From NCBI GenBank assembly GCA_964293585.1, contig CAXYYS010000023.1, forward strand, positions 1 to 29,351: a DNA stretch of 29,351 bases, given 5' to 3'. The position numbers and the translations under genes are program-made. This document shows, piece after piece, positions 16,123-23,039 of the stretch (positions within the stretch are counted from its first letter, which is position 1; each line of letters opens with the position of its first letter). Below the pieces are notes generated by a model. That model was not told the DNA's origin and did not search any database. It was given only the letters and a program-made list of their open reading frames with translations. Source of the stretch: JAKVKY01 sp964293585. Its GTDB lineage: Bacteria > Bacillota > Negativicutes > Acidaminococcales > Acidaminococcaceae.

Positions 16123-17289
16123 ATGAATTTCAAAAAGTTTGTCAGCATCGCTCTGGTTTCCACTATCGCCCTGGGTCTCTTAGCCGGCTGCGGCGGTCCC
16201 AAGAAAAACGCCAACGTCATCCAGCTGGGCATCATTGCTGAGATGACCGGCAACAACGCTTCGTACGGTAACTCCATCGCCAACGGCGCCAAGATGGCCG
16301 CCAAAGAATTAAACGCCAAGGGCGGCCTTTTAGGAAAACAGGTAGAGTTCGTGGTAGCCGATACCAAATCTGAACCGGCGGAATCCGCCAACGCCATGAG
16401 CAAGCTGGTAAACCAGAATAAAGTGCCGGCCGTACTGGGCCTGTTCGCTTCTTCCGGCGCCATTGCCGCTGCCAATGTGAGCGAAGCTTCCAAGATTCCT
16501 TTCCTGGCCGTAGGCGCCACCAATCCCAAGGTTACCGTGGACGATAAGAGCAACAAGGTAAAACCCAACACCTACCGGGTCTGCTTCATCGACCCCTTCC
16601 AGGGCACCGTGGGCGCCAACTTCGTGGCTGACACCCTGAAATTCAAGAAAGCCGCTATCCTCATCGATAACAGCAGTGACTATTCCAAAGGTCTGGCCGA
16701 CTGCTTCAAGAAAGCTTTTGCCGCCAAAGGTGGCAGCATCGTCATCGAAGAATCCTATCTGCAAAAAGATACGGACTTTAAGTCCGTGCTGACCAAGATG
16801 GCAGCCGTAAAACCTGAGGTTATCTATGTGCCCGGTTATTACGAAGAAATTGGTAAGATCGTGAAACAGGCCCGGGAAATCGGCCTGAATGTGCCTTTCG
16901 TAGGCGGCGATGGCTGGGACAGCCCCAAGCTGGTAGAAATTGCCGGCGCCAAAGCCCTGAACAACACCTACTTTACTAACCATTACAGCGCCGATGATAC
17001 CAGCGCCGCTTCCAAGGCTTTCGTGGACGCCTACCAGAAAGAATATAAACAACGTCCGGATGCCTGCGCCGTTTTAGGTTACGATGCCGCCAACATTCTC
17101 TTTAACGCCATCAAGACCGCCGGCGATCTGACCCCGGCCAAGATCAGCCAAGCCATTGCCGCTACCAAGAATTTTGCCGCCGTTACCGGCAACATCTCCC
17201 TGAACGAACAGCATGACGCCGTGAAGAGCGCCGTCATCATTGAGTACAAGGATGGCAAGCAGGCCTTCAAAGCTACGGTTAAACCCTGA
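16123..17289 (+). CDS. Amino-acid ABC transporter substrate-binding lipoprotein (LivJ/LivK family), copy 2, under a glycine riboswitch
   Basis: Same family and layout as the gene at 14437: lipoprotein signal with lipobox LAGC (Cys23), then IQLGIIAEMTGNNASYG. Pocket regions are FASSGAIAAAN, FLAVGATNPKV, DNSSDYSKGLA and VGGDGWDSPKLVEIAG. 388 residues from the ATG at 16123, which has GAGGAGGA about nine bases upstream; a longer frame from 16105 starts before that site and is rejected. The glycine riboswitch suggests that glycine, or an amino acid metabolically linked to it, is relevant to this receptor even though the family is named for leucine/isoleucine/valine. That is inference from regulation, not from the pocket. 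No transporter partners lie nearby; a strong terminator follows. Confidence 0.92.
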   Translation: MNFKKFVSIALVSTIALGLLAGCGGPKKNANVIQLGIIAEMTGNNASYGNSIANGAKMAAKELNAKGGLLGKQVEFVVADTKSEPAESANAMSKLVNQNKVPAVLGLFASSGAIAAANVSEASKIPFLAVGATNPKVTVDDKSNKVKPNTYRVCFIDPFQGTVGANFVADTLKFKKAAILIDNSSDYSKGLADCFKKAFAAKGGSIVIEESYLQKDTDFKSVLTKMAAVKPEVIYVPGYYEEIGKIVKQAREIGLNVPFVGGDGWDSPKLVEIAGAKALNNTYFTNHYSADDTSAASKAFVDAYQKEYKQRPDACAVLGYDAANILFNAIKTAGDLTPAKISQAIAATKNFAAVTGNISLNEQHDAVKSAVIIEYKDGKQAFKATVKP

Positions 17290-17328
17290 TCTGGATTAGT
17301 AACAAGTTAAAAATACGCGTTAACGTAC

Positions 17329-17366
17329 AAGGACCGTCTGCCGGTTAAGCAGACGGTCCTTTATTA
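17329..17366 (+). terminator. Terminator after binding-protein gene 2
   Basis: Perfect 13-base inverted repeat AAGGACCGTCTGC (17329-17341) / GCAGACGGTCCTT (17349-17361), seven-base loop, tail TTATTAT. The next gene on the other strand is convergent. Confidence 0.85.
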
Positions 17367-17409
17367 TACGTTCCTTATTATATTCTTTATTATGTTCCTT
17401 ATTATATGG
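17361..17409. repeat. AT-rich degenerate tandem repeat
   Basis: Four copies of a TTATTAT-based unit 11-14 bases long (units begin at 17361, 17375, 17387 and 17399), three of them ending in a TTC- or TTCC-like tail. They sit in the convergent gap just after the terminator of the second binding-protein gene. No function visible. Confidence 0.5.
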
Positions 17410-17467
17410 AAAGAATTTAGAGCTGCACGGAGGCCGCCACATATTTTGGCGCCGGTCCCGCGGCTGC

Positions 17468-17503
17468 CATTATCTTTCCGGCCAACATTATCCTTCCGGC
17501 CGC
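17468..17503. repeat. 18-bp direct duplication in the convergent gap
   Basis: CATTATCTTTCCGGCCAA (17468-17485) is followed directly by CATTATCCTTCCGGCCGC (17486-17503), 15 of 18 bases the same. It lies immediately after the stop codon of the minus-strand peptidase gene. No clear hairpin terminator for that gene was found. Confidence 0.6.
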
Positions 17504-17504
17504 C

Positions 17505-18629
17505 TTATTTTTTTGCGGCTTCCCTGATAATGGCCAGGATCCAGCGGGCCGTGTTCACCAGGTCTTCTTCCCGCAGTTGTTCAAAGGTGGTATGGATCTT
17601 ATCCATGCCCGTGGCCAGGTTCAAGGTCGGCAGACCGTAGCCGCACAGGAAATTGGCGTCGCTTAAGCCGCCGGTAAATTTAAATTTTACAGGGAAGCCT
17701 TCCGCCTTAGCCGCAGCCGCCGCCAGGTTCGCCACCGGCTCATCCTCTTGCACGAACACCGCCGGGCCGGACAAGGTGCAGTTAACCTGCAGCTTGCCGC
17801 CGCCTGCTTTAACTTCCTGCTCGATAATTTTAGTGGTAGCGTCCCGCAGGGCATCCAGCTTCTGCACATCGGGGCAGCGCATGTCGATGACAAATTCGCA
17901 CTCGTCTGCCACGATATTGCTGGCTTTGCCGCCCTTAATCAGGCCGATGCTGAGGGTGGTCATGGCATCCTTGCGCCCGTACCAGGGCAGTTTCTGTAAT
18001 CCCGCTGTGGCCAGCATGATGGCGTTGATGCCTTTTTCCGGTTCCTCACCGGCATGGGCAGCCTTGCCCGTCACTGTGTACGTCACCCGGTAAGCCTGAG
18101 GCGAATAGTTAAAAATTTCGCCGGCCCGGCCGCCGCAATCCAGGCAATAGCCAAAGTCCGACTTCAGCCAGGACGGATCCAGATAGCGAATGCCGTAACT
18201 GCCGGTTTCCTCGCCGATGGCAAAGAGGAACTGGATGTCGCCATGGGGTATTTTTTCATCTTTAATAATTTGCAAAGCTTCCAGGGCCGAGGCGATACCT
18301 ACCTTGTCGTCGCCGCCCAGGGTGGTGGTACCGTCAGAGTACAAGATGCCGTCCTTGCGGATAACTTTAGTACCGGTAGTTGGAGCCACGCTGTCCATAT
18401 GGGCCTCGAACAAAATTTTCTTCGCCCCGGGCACATTCCCCGGCAGCAGGCCCCACACGTTGCCCGTGGTGCTGATACCGTTAGCCCCGGCCTGATCTAC
18501 CTGCACCTGTACGTCCAGAGCCTGTAATTTTTGAGTGATCAGCTCTGCTTCCTGTTTCTCGTCGCCGCTGGGACAAGGGATGCTCACCAGCTCCGTAAAA
18601 GTTTTAATGATGCGTTCTTGCTCAACCAT
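17505..18629 (-). CDS. M20-family metallopeptidase, tripeptidase T-like
   Basis: Predicted cytoplasmic zinc aminopeptidase or deacylase that trims small peptides. 374 residues, slightly shorter than PepT. The metal-centre pattern of the family is present: HMDS (His77, Asp79), GGDDKVG (Asp107), the catalytic/metal pair Glu140-Glu141 in IGEETGS, Asp164 in CLDCGG, and a late His in DKIHTTFEQL. The dimerisation domain sits between (TVTGKAAHAGEEPEKG, with the conserved His). Start ATG 18629 has GAGGAGG nine bases upstream. It shares a divergent promoter region with yhdT-panF. Next to two amino-acid receptors, a peptide-degradation role is reasonable. Exact substrate unknown, so no gene symbol is given. 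Confidence 0.88.
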   Translation of the reverse strand: MVEQERIIKTFTELVSIPCPSGDEKQEAELITQKLQALDVQVQVDQAGANGISTTGNVWGLLPGNVPGAKKILFEAHMDSVAPTTGTKVIRKDGILYSDGTTTLGGDDKVGIASALEALQIIKDEKIPHGDIQFLFAIGEETGSYGIRYLDPSWLKSDFGYCLDCGGRAGEIFNYSPQAYRVTYTVTGKAAHAGEEPEKGINAIMLATAGLQKLPWYGRKDAMTTLSIGLIKGGKASNIVADECEFVIDMRCPDVQKLDALRDATTKIIEQEVKAGGGKLQVNCTLSGPAVFVQEDEPVANLAAAAAKAEGFPVKFKFTGGLSDANFLCGYGLPTLNLATGMDKIHTTFEQLREEDLVNTARWILAIIREAAKK

Positions 18630-18667
18630 GGAAACTTTCCTCCTCTAAACATTGAATTCTTAAACTT

Positions 18668-18676
18668 ATTATAGCA
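18668..18676 (-). promoter_or_regulatory. Extended -10 promoter of the peptidase gene
   Basis: Minus strand TGCTATAAT (TG at 18675-18676, TATAAT at 18668-18673), with no good -35 at 17 bases. It is 39 bases before the start codon. Confidence 0.5.
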
Positions 18677-18691
18677 CGATGTTGACAAATA

Positions 18692-18700
18692 TGTTATACT
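18692..18700 (+). promoter_or_regulatory. Extended -10 promoter of yhdT-panF
   Basis: Plus strand TGTTATACT (TATACT at 18695-18700). The predicted start at about 18707 coincides with the first base of the leader stem GTTCC. The nearby TTGACA is too close (seven bases) to be its -35. Confidence 0.5.
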
Positions 18701-18706
18701 ATGTCC

Positions 18707-18791
18707 GTTCCAGCGACATATCCATGTGGATATGGTAAGCAGCCTACACCTCTAAGGAGGGCGGGACTATATTGTGCTAGGAGGGTTAATT
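18707..18791 (+). promoter_or_regulatory. Compact structured leader with SD-mimic hairpin before yhdT-panF
   Basis: GTTCC (18707-18711) pairs with GGGAC (18763-18767), enclosing a perfect hairpin CATATCC-ATGT-GGATATG (18717-18734) and a second hairpin CCTC-TAAG-GAGG (18749-18760). The 3' part of the second hairpin contains AGGAGGG (18755-18761), the same seven bases as the real Shine-Dalgarno at 18779-18785. The CCTCT strand can therefore pair with either copy. This is the layout of a translational switch. It matches no riboswitch class I can name. Confidence 0.45.
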
Positions 18792-19055
18792 ATGAAAGAA
18801 AGTGCCAAGTTTAAACAGGCCAACCGGGAAGCTAAGGCAACCGTAGTGGCCACGGTCTTAGTAATTTTGTTCTGGTGCGCCGCCGGTTTCGGCCTCGCAG
18901 ACAGCAATGTGATGTTCTTACACACCCCGCTCTGGGTTTGGGGCGGCTGTGTAGGCACCTGGATCTTTTCCGTCATCGTGGCGGTAGTCCTGGCCCGTTA
19001 TGTCTTCATGGACATGAACCTGGATGCCGACAAGGAGGTAAAAGATCATGAATAA
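18792..19055 (+). CDS. yhdT: YhdT-family small membrane protein (DUF997), partner of PanF
   Basis: 87-residue integral membrane protein with two hydrophobic spans (about residues 16-36 and 48-70), a WVWGGCVGTW motif between and a charged C-terminus. The same small gene precedes panF in E. coli and many bacteria. Its role is unproven but is thought to be linked to the symporter. ATG 18792 has AGGAGGG six bases upstream; an in-frame GTG at 18774 lies before that site. The last eight bases overlap the panF start, giving translational coupling. Confidence 0.85.
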   Translation: MKESAKFKQANREAKATVVATVLVILFWCAAGFGLADSNVMFLHTPLWVWGGCVGTWIFSVIVAVVLARYVFMDMNLDADKEVKDHE

Positions 19056-20547
19056 TATCTTTAATCTTTTTCCGGCCTTTGCGTTTTTACTGTTACTATT
19101 ATATGTAAGCTATTATATCCAGAAAACTTCTTCGTCCGATCGTTCCAAGAACTTCGTCAAAGATTATTTTATCGGCGGCCGTACCCTGGGCGGATTTGTC
19201 CTGGCCATGACCACCGTGGCTACTTATAGTTCCGTCAGCACTTACGTGGGCGGACCCGGTATGGCCTGGCAGATTGGCTACGGCTGGCTGTACATGGCCA
19301 TCGTCCAGGTAGTGGTAGTCTTCCTGGTCATGGGCGTCTTCGGCAAACGGATGGCGCTGGTGGCCCACAAGATTGATGCGGTGACGGTCATCGATGTGAT
19401 CCGCAGCCGCTACCAGAATGATACCCTGGCCAATATCGCCGCCGGTGTCATCGTGCTCTTCTTCTGCGCCACCATGGTGGCCCAGTTCGTAGGCGCCGCC
19501 AAACTGTTTGAGGCGGTGACCGGTTTCTCCTATCTGACCGGCCTTACCCTGTTCGGTCTCATCGTGGTAGTCTACACTACCATCGGTGGTTTTAAAGGTG
19601 TGGCGGTCACGGATGCTATCTGCGCCATCGCCATGTTAGCCGGTCTGGCCATCCTCTTTTACTCTATGTTAAAAACTGCCGGCGGTTATGACGCCATCAT
19701 GACTCATATCCAGACGGCGGATCCGGCTATGCTGGAACCTTTGTCCCGGGGCAAGATGCCTCTCTCCCTCTACATCAGCCAGTGGCTGCTGGTGGGCGTG
19801 TGCACTCTGGCCCTGCCCCAATCCGTGGTGCGGAGTATCAGCTACAAAGATACCAAGGCCCTCAGCAACGCCATGATCATCGGCACCATCATGATCGGCG
19901 CCATCACCCTGGTGGCCACCTGGATTGGCGTTTTAAGCAAGGGTATCCTGACTAATCCTTCCATCGCCGCTTACGGCGGCAGCGTGGATAATATCACCCC
20001 CCGGACCATCGTGGCCTGCATGAGTCCTTTCTGGGCCGGCGTCACCATCATCGGTCCTATCGCCGCCACCATTTCCACCATTTCTTCCCTGTTGTTAACG
20101 GGTTCTTCTTCTATCATTAAAGATATCTACATGAACGTCCAGGCTAAGAAAGGCCGGGAAGTTACCAATGACCAGGTGAAGAAGCTGAGCATGGCCTGCA
20201 CCCTCATCATGGGCCTGGCCGTATACTTTATCGCCATCGTGCCCCCGGACCTGATCTGGAAAATCAACATGTTCGCCTTTGGCGGCCTGGAAACCGCTTT
20301 CTTCTGGGTGATGATCTTTGGTATGTTCTGGAGCAAGGCCAACAGCAAAGGCGCCCTGTGGTGCCTGGTAGGCGGCGTGCTTTCCTACTGCGCCACCATG
20401 GCCCTGGGCATCAAGGTCTTCAGCCTGCACCAGATCGTCATCGGCATCGGCGTGTCCCTGATCCTGTTCCTGATTGGCAACAGCCTGGGTAAACCCACCG
20501 AAGAAAAAGTTTTACGGGTCTTTTTCCCCGATCAATACGAAGATTAA
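19048..20547 (+). CDS. panF: Sodium/pantothenate symporter
   Basis: Imports pantothenate (vitamin B5, coenzyme A precursor) with Na+ across the inner membrane; sodium:solute symporter family. 499 residues and about 13 hydrophobic spans. Landmarks shared with E. coli PanF are YFIGGRTLGGFVLAMT, ATYSSVSTYVGGPGMAWQ-type segments in TM2, SISYKDTKALSNAMIIGTI, PIAATISTISSLLLTGSSSI followed by IKDIYMN, and FGGLETAFFW. AAGGAGG lies nine bases before the ATG. It shares a transcript with yhdT and so the structured leader. A vitamin importer here suggests at least partial dependence on external pantothenate (inference). Confidence 0.94.
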   Translation: MNNIFNLFPAFAFLLLLLYVSYYIQKTSSSDRSKNFVKDYFIGGRTLGGFVLAMTTVATYSSVSTYVGGPGMAWQIGYGWLYMAIVQVVVVFLVMGVFGKRMALVAHKIDAVTVIDVIRSRYQNDTLANIAAGVIVLFFCATMVAQFVGAAKLFEAVTGFSYLTGLTLFGLIVVVYTTIGGFKGVAVTDAICAIAMLAGLAILFYSMLKTAGGYDAIMTHIQTADPAMLEPLSRGKMPLSLYISQWLLVGVCTLALPQSVVRSISYKDTKALSNAMIIGTIMIGAITLVATWIGVLSKGILTNPSIAAYGGSVDNITPRTIVACMSPFWAGVTIIGPIAATISTISSLLLTGSSSIIKDIYMNVQAKKGREVTNDQVKKLSMACTLIMGLAVYFIAIVPPDLIWKINMFAFGGLETAFFWVMIFGMFWSKANSKGALWCLVGGVLSYCATMALGIKVFSLHQIVIGIGVSLILFLIGNSLGKPTEEKVLRVFFPDQYED

Positions 20548-20555
20548 GCATAAGA

Positions 20556-20587
20556 GGCTGCTGCCGCAAGGTGGCAGCCCTGGTTTA
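20556..20587 (+). terminator. Weak terminator hairpin after panF
   Basis: Ten-pair stem (20556-20565 with 20570-20579, two G-U wobbles) closed by a GCAA tetraloop, but followed only by CTGGTTTAA. The poor U-tract suggests partial termination and possible readthrough into the next gene. Confidence 0.5.
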
Positions 20588-20642
20588 AGTAGCGCACAAA
20601 TATGGCCGCAGGCCTGACGGCCTGGTTAAACTGAGGAGTATC

Positions 20643-21422
20643 ATGGATTATCCAACCATCATCGAAATCGTGACCAGTACTAAAACTTTGCTGCTCCATC
20701 CCGGTAATTTTTCTGTGTCGGCCAAGGGCCGGGCAGATTTTGTCACCAACGTAGATGTAGAGGTGCAGCGCTACCTGCAGGAACATCTGGCTTCCCTCTA
20801 CCCCGACGTAATCATGCTGGCCGAGGAGCAGGAACGGCTCACCATCGAGGAAGATAAGGCCTACTGGATTTTGGACCCCATCGACGGCACCCAGAATTTT
20901 ATCCGGCAGATGCAGTGCAGCGCCGTTTCCTTAGCGTACTACGCCGAAGGCAGCCTGCAGTTCGGCGTCATCTACAATCCTTTCACGGACGAAGTGTTCC
21001 ATGCGGTAAAAGACGAAGGCGCTTTTTTAGGCCGGACGCCCCTGCAGGTCACTAAAAATGCCACGCTGGCCCAATCCCTGGTTTCTATCGGTACTTCCCC
21101 TTACGATAGGCAGTACACGGAGAAAAACTGGCCTTTCTTCCAGGAAATCTTCAGCCAGGTGCTGGATGTGCGCCGCAGCGGCAGCGCCGCCCTGGATTTA
21201 GCCTACGTGGCGGCCGGACGTCTGGACGGCTACGTGGAGCGCAACCTGAAACCCTGGGACATGGCGGCCGGTCTGCTCTTAATCAGCGAAGCCGGCGGCC
21301 AGGTGACCAACTACCGGGGCGAACTGCCCGACGTAAATGCCAACGAGGATATCTGCGCCGGCAACGGTCTCATCAACGGCCAGCTGCTAAGTATCATCCA
21401 GAAACACTGGCCGGAACTGTAA
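20643..21422 (+). CDS. Inositol monophosphatase-family phosphatase (SuhB/CysQ-like)
   Basis: Mg2+-dependent sugar- or nucleotide-phosphate phosphatase. 259 residues, normal family size. Metal-binding motifs: LAEEQE (Glu61/62), WILDPIDGTQNF (Asp78, Asp81) and the C-terminal KPWDMAAGLLLISEAGG. The substrate (inositol-1-phosphate, PAP or other) cannot be told apart by these motifs. ATG 20643 has GAGGAG four bases upstream. It lies 95 bases after panF on the same strand and may be a readthrough gene or have its own promoter; I saw no strong one. A bidirectional terminator follows. Confidence 0.88.
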   Translation: MDYPTIIEIVTSTKTLLLHPGNFSVSAKGRADFVTNVDVEVQRYLQEHLASLYPDVIMLAEEQERLTIEEDKAYWILDPIDGTQNFIRQMQCSAVSLAYYAEGSLQFGVIYNPFTDEVFHAVKDEGAFLGRTPLQVTKNATLAQSLVSIGTSPYDRQYTEKNWPFFQEIFSQVLDVRRSGSAALDLAYVAAGRLDGYVERNLKPWDMAAGLLLISEAGGQVTNYRGELPDVNANEDICAGNGLINGQLLSIIQKHWPEL

Positions 21423-21428
21423 AAAATT

Positions 21429-21463
21429 ACTGCTGCTACCGTAAGGTAACAGCAGTTTTTTAT
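21429..21463. terminator. Bidirectional terminator between the convergent phosphatase and exonuclease genes
   Basis: ACTGCTGCTACC (21429-21440) pairs with GGTAACAGCAGT (21445-21456), with one mismatch and a GTAA loop. On the plus strand it is followed by TTTTTTATT, and on the minus strand by AATTTTTT, so it can serve both genes. Confidence 0.85.
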
Positions 21464-21509
21464 TGGGTAAACCTGCACGCCCGCTCCGCCCACGCAGCGG
21501 CGGTCACGC

Positions 21510-22166
21510 TTATTTTTTTTGCATCCGGGCCAGCCAGGCTTCGTGTCTTTCCCGGGCCTGTTCTTCCTGCTCCAGTTTTCTTTGCTCCCGCTCTTCCAGA
21601 TACTGCTCCACGCTCCAGCCGCCCTGGATTAACTTGGTCAGCAGCTTGCCGGTATTAGCGGCGTCATCGTAGGCCGTGTGCCACAAACCACCGGTGGCCA
21701 CTTCCTGTTCCTCAGTAGCTTTTTTCAGCCCCGTGGTGTAGCTGTCGCCCTTCATGACCTTATAAGCTTCAGCTAAATCCAGATAATCCTCATACAGCAC
21801 CGGGTTCTCCAGCTGATGGTGCTGGCAGCCGTTAGCCACCACATGGTAATCTTCGTTGCCCCAGGCCACGAACCAGGTCTGTCCCGGCACATACAAAGCC
21901 TTGATCTCCTCAATCATCTTGGCAAAAGGAATAGCCTTTTTCATATCCTTGGCTGTGATCATGCAAAAGTCCAGGGCTTCCTGGGCCTGCTTGGGGTAAA
22001 AAGCCGGCTGCACAAAATTCTGCACCTTGCCCTTTACTTCCAGGGTCTCGCCGTCTAAGAGCACGGCACCAATCTCGATAATCTCGGAGAAAAAGCCCCG
22101 GGGACGCCCCACCCTTTTGGTATATTGGGTAAACTCAAAATCGGTCACTAAAAAATTTTTGGCCAC
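21510..22166 (-). CDS. DEDDh 3'-5' exonuclease (KapD-like)
   Basis: RNase T/DnaQ-superfamily exonuclease. The DEDDh set is visible: Asp9 and Glu11 in VTDFEFTQ, Asp106 in WGNEDYH, His163 and Asp167/168 in LWHTAYDDA. 218 residues. The last 30 form a charged Glu/Arg/Gln helix (EEREQRKLEQEEQARERHE) that looks like a coiled coil or nucleic-acid-contacting tail. The start is GTG at 22166 with AAGGAG eight bases upstream. It follows the DUF4867-like gene by 79 bases on the same strand. The cellular substrate (RNA trimming, DNA proofreading) is unknown; it is too small and isolated to be the polymerase III epsilon subunit with confidence. Confidence 0.85.
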   Translation of the reverse strand: MAKNFLVTDFEFTQYTKRVGRPRGFFSEIIEIGAVLLDGETLEVKGKVQNFVQPAFYPKQAQEALDFCMITAKDMKKAIPFAKMIEEIKALYVPGQTWFVAWGNEDYHVVANGCQHHQLENPVLYEDYLDLAEAYKVMKGDSYTTGLKKATEEQEVATGGLWHTAYDDAANTGKLLTKLIQGGWSVEQYLEEREQRKLEQEEQARERHEAWLARMQKK

Positions 22167-22245
22167 GCTGCTCGCTCCTTATAGTTTAATATTGCTCAGG
22201 TTAAAAATTATCCTCTTGAAGATTTCCAACCAGGAAAACTTGTGG

Positions 22246-22875
22246 TTACCGCTCTTCCAGTTTCAGATTCCGACCCCGTAATCCCAGCCAGGCACCGTCC
22301 CGGTCCAGACCGCTGTCCGGATGAGCCAGCAGCCATTTGTTCCTGGCAAATAAGCAGGCATTCTCGCCCTGACGTACCGGCGCCTGCTCTAAGGGCAGAT
22401 TAGTACCCCGGGGTAAAGCCACTCCCTGTCTGAATTCCCGGCCACCCACGCCGCAGGGGGCAAAGTGCATGGTAGTGGCAAACAGTTCTACTGCCGTACC
22501 TGCCGGCACCATAAACATCTCTACCTTAGCTGTGTCGTAAGTCAAATGTTCATCATCAATATCCTGCTGCCGTCCCAGCATCAGGATCAGGTCCGTGGCC
22601 GCGATATCTACCTCGGAAGAACGGTGATACTCCAAAGCGTTCAACCTGTCGTTAAAACCGCTGCAGTGCCCTAACTCGATAGGCAGACCGCCGTAGACTT
22701 CCTCCTGCAGGGTCCGGAACAAAGGTAACTCTTCCAGGCTGTCCAGAGAAGGTTCATAGGCCACCGTGCCTGCCGCCGTGACGGAACGCGCCCGCAGCAC
22801 CTGTAAAAATTCTTTCAAGTCCAGGTTCAGCACCCGGCCGTAGGTCTTAAAGCTTTTATCATGTACAGTTTTCAT
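22246..22875 (-). CDS. DUF4867-like cupin-type protein
   Basis: 209 residues from ATG 22875 (AAGGTGA six bases upstream; a TTG one codon earlier is possible). I recognise it tentatively as DUF4867 by the block NALEYHRSSEVDIAATDLI, followed by MLGRQQDI and the metal-site-like segment FATTMHFAPCGVG. The pattern of short beta-strand-like blocks and the conserved His/Glu residues fit a cupin-like fold, possibly a sugar-acid isomerase or lyase relative, but no reaction can be given. No signal or membrane span. It has its own promoter with a palindrome over the -35, suggesting a repressor. It is probably transcribed with the exonuclease gene. Confidence 0.65.
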   Translation of the reverse strand: MKTVHDKSFKTYGRVLNLDLKEFLQVLRARSVTAAGTVAYEPSLDSLEELPLFRTLQEEVYGGLPIELGHCSGFNDRLNALEYHRSSEVDIAATDLILMLGRQQDIDDEHLTYDTAKVEMFMVPAGTAVELFATTMHFAPCGVGGREFRQGVALPRGTNLPLEQAPVRQGENACLFARNKWLLAHPDSGLDRDGAWLGLRGRNLKLEER

Positions 22876-22910
22876 CAAATATCACCTTCACTAATTACTC
22901 AAGCTTATTT

Positions 22911-22940
22911 ATTATACAACACCCGGTAGACATTTGTCTA
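22911..22940 (-). promoter_or_regulatory. Promoter with overlapping palindromic operator before the DUF4867-like gene
   Basis: Minus strand: -35 TAGACA (22935-22940), 18-base spacer, perfect -10 TATAAT (22911-22916). The -35 is one half of the perfect inverted repeat TAGACA-TT-TGTCTA (plus-strand reading, 22927-22940), a likely repressor site. Confidence 0.65.
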
Positions 22941-22987
22941 AAAGAAAAACACGCTGTCCTTCTAGTGCGCCTAAAAGCAACAGCGTG
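22941..22987 (-). terminator. Terminator after the histidine kinase gene
   Basis: Minus strand: CACGCTGT (22980-22987) pairs with ACAGCGTG (22950-22957) around a 22-base loop, followed by a T-rich tail of ten (TTTTTCTTTT, with the last stem base adjoining). The loop is long, but the tail is good and the position fits the end of the kinase-regulator transcript. Confidence 0.65.
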
Positions 22988-23039
22988 CTACAGCTTAGCC
23001 AGCATCTCTAAAATACGATATTCCCTCCCCGGGTACCAT

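Noticed and set aside
18682..18700. TTGACA as the -35 of the yhdT-panF promoter
   Set aside because: Only seven bases separate it from TATACT, far too short. The promoter is better read as extended -10.
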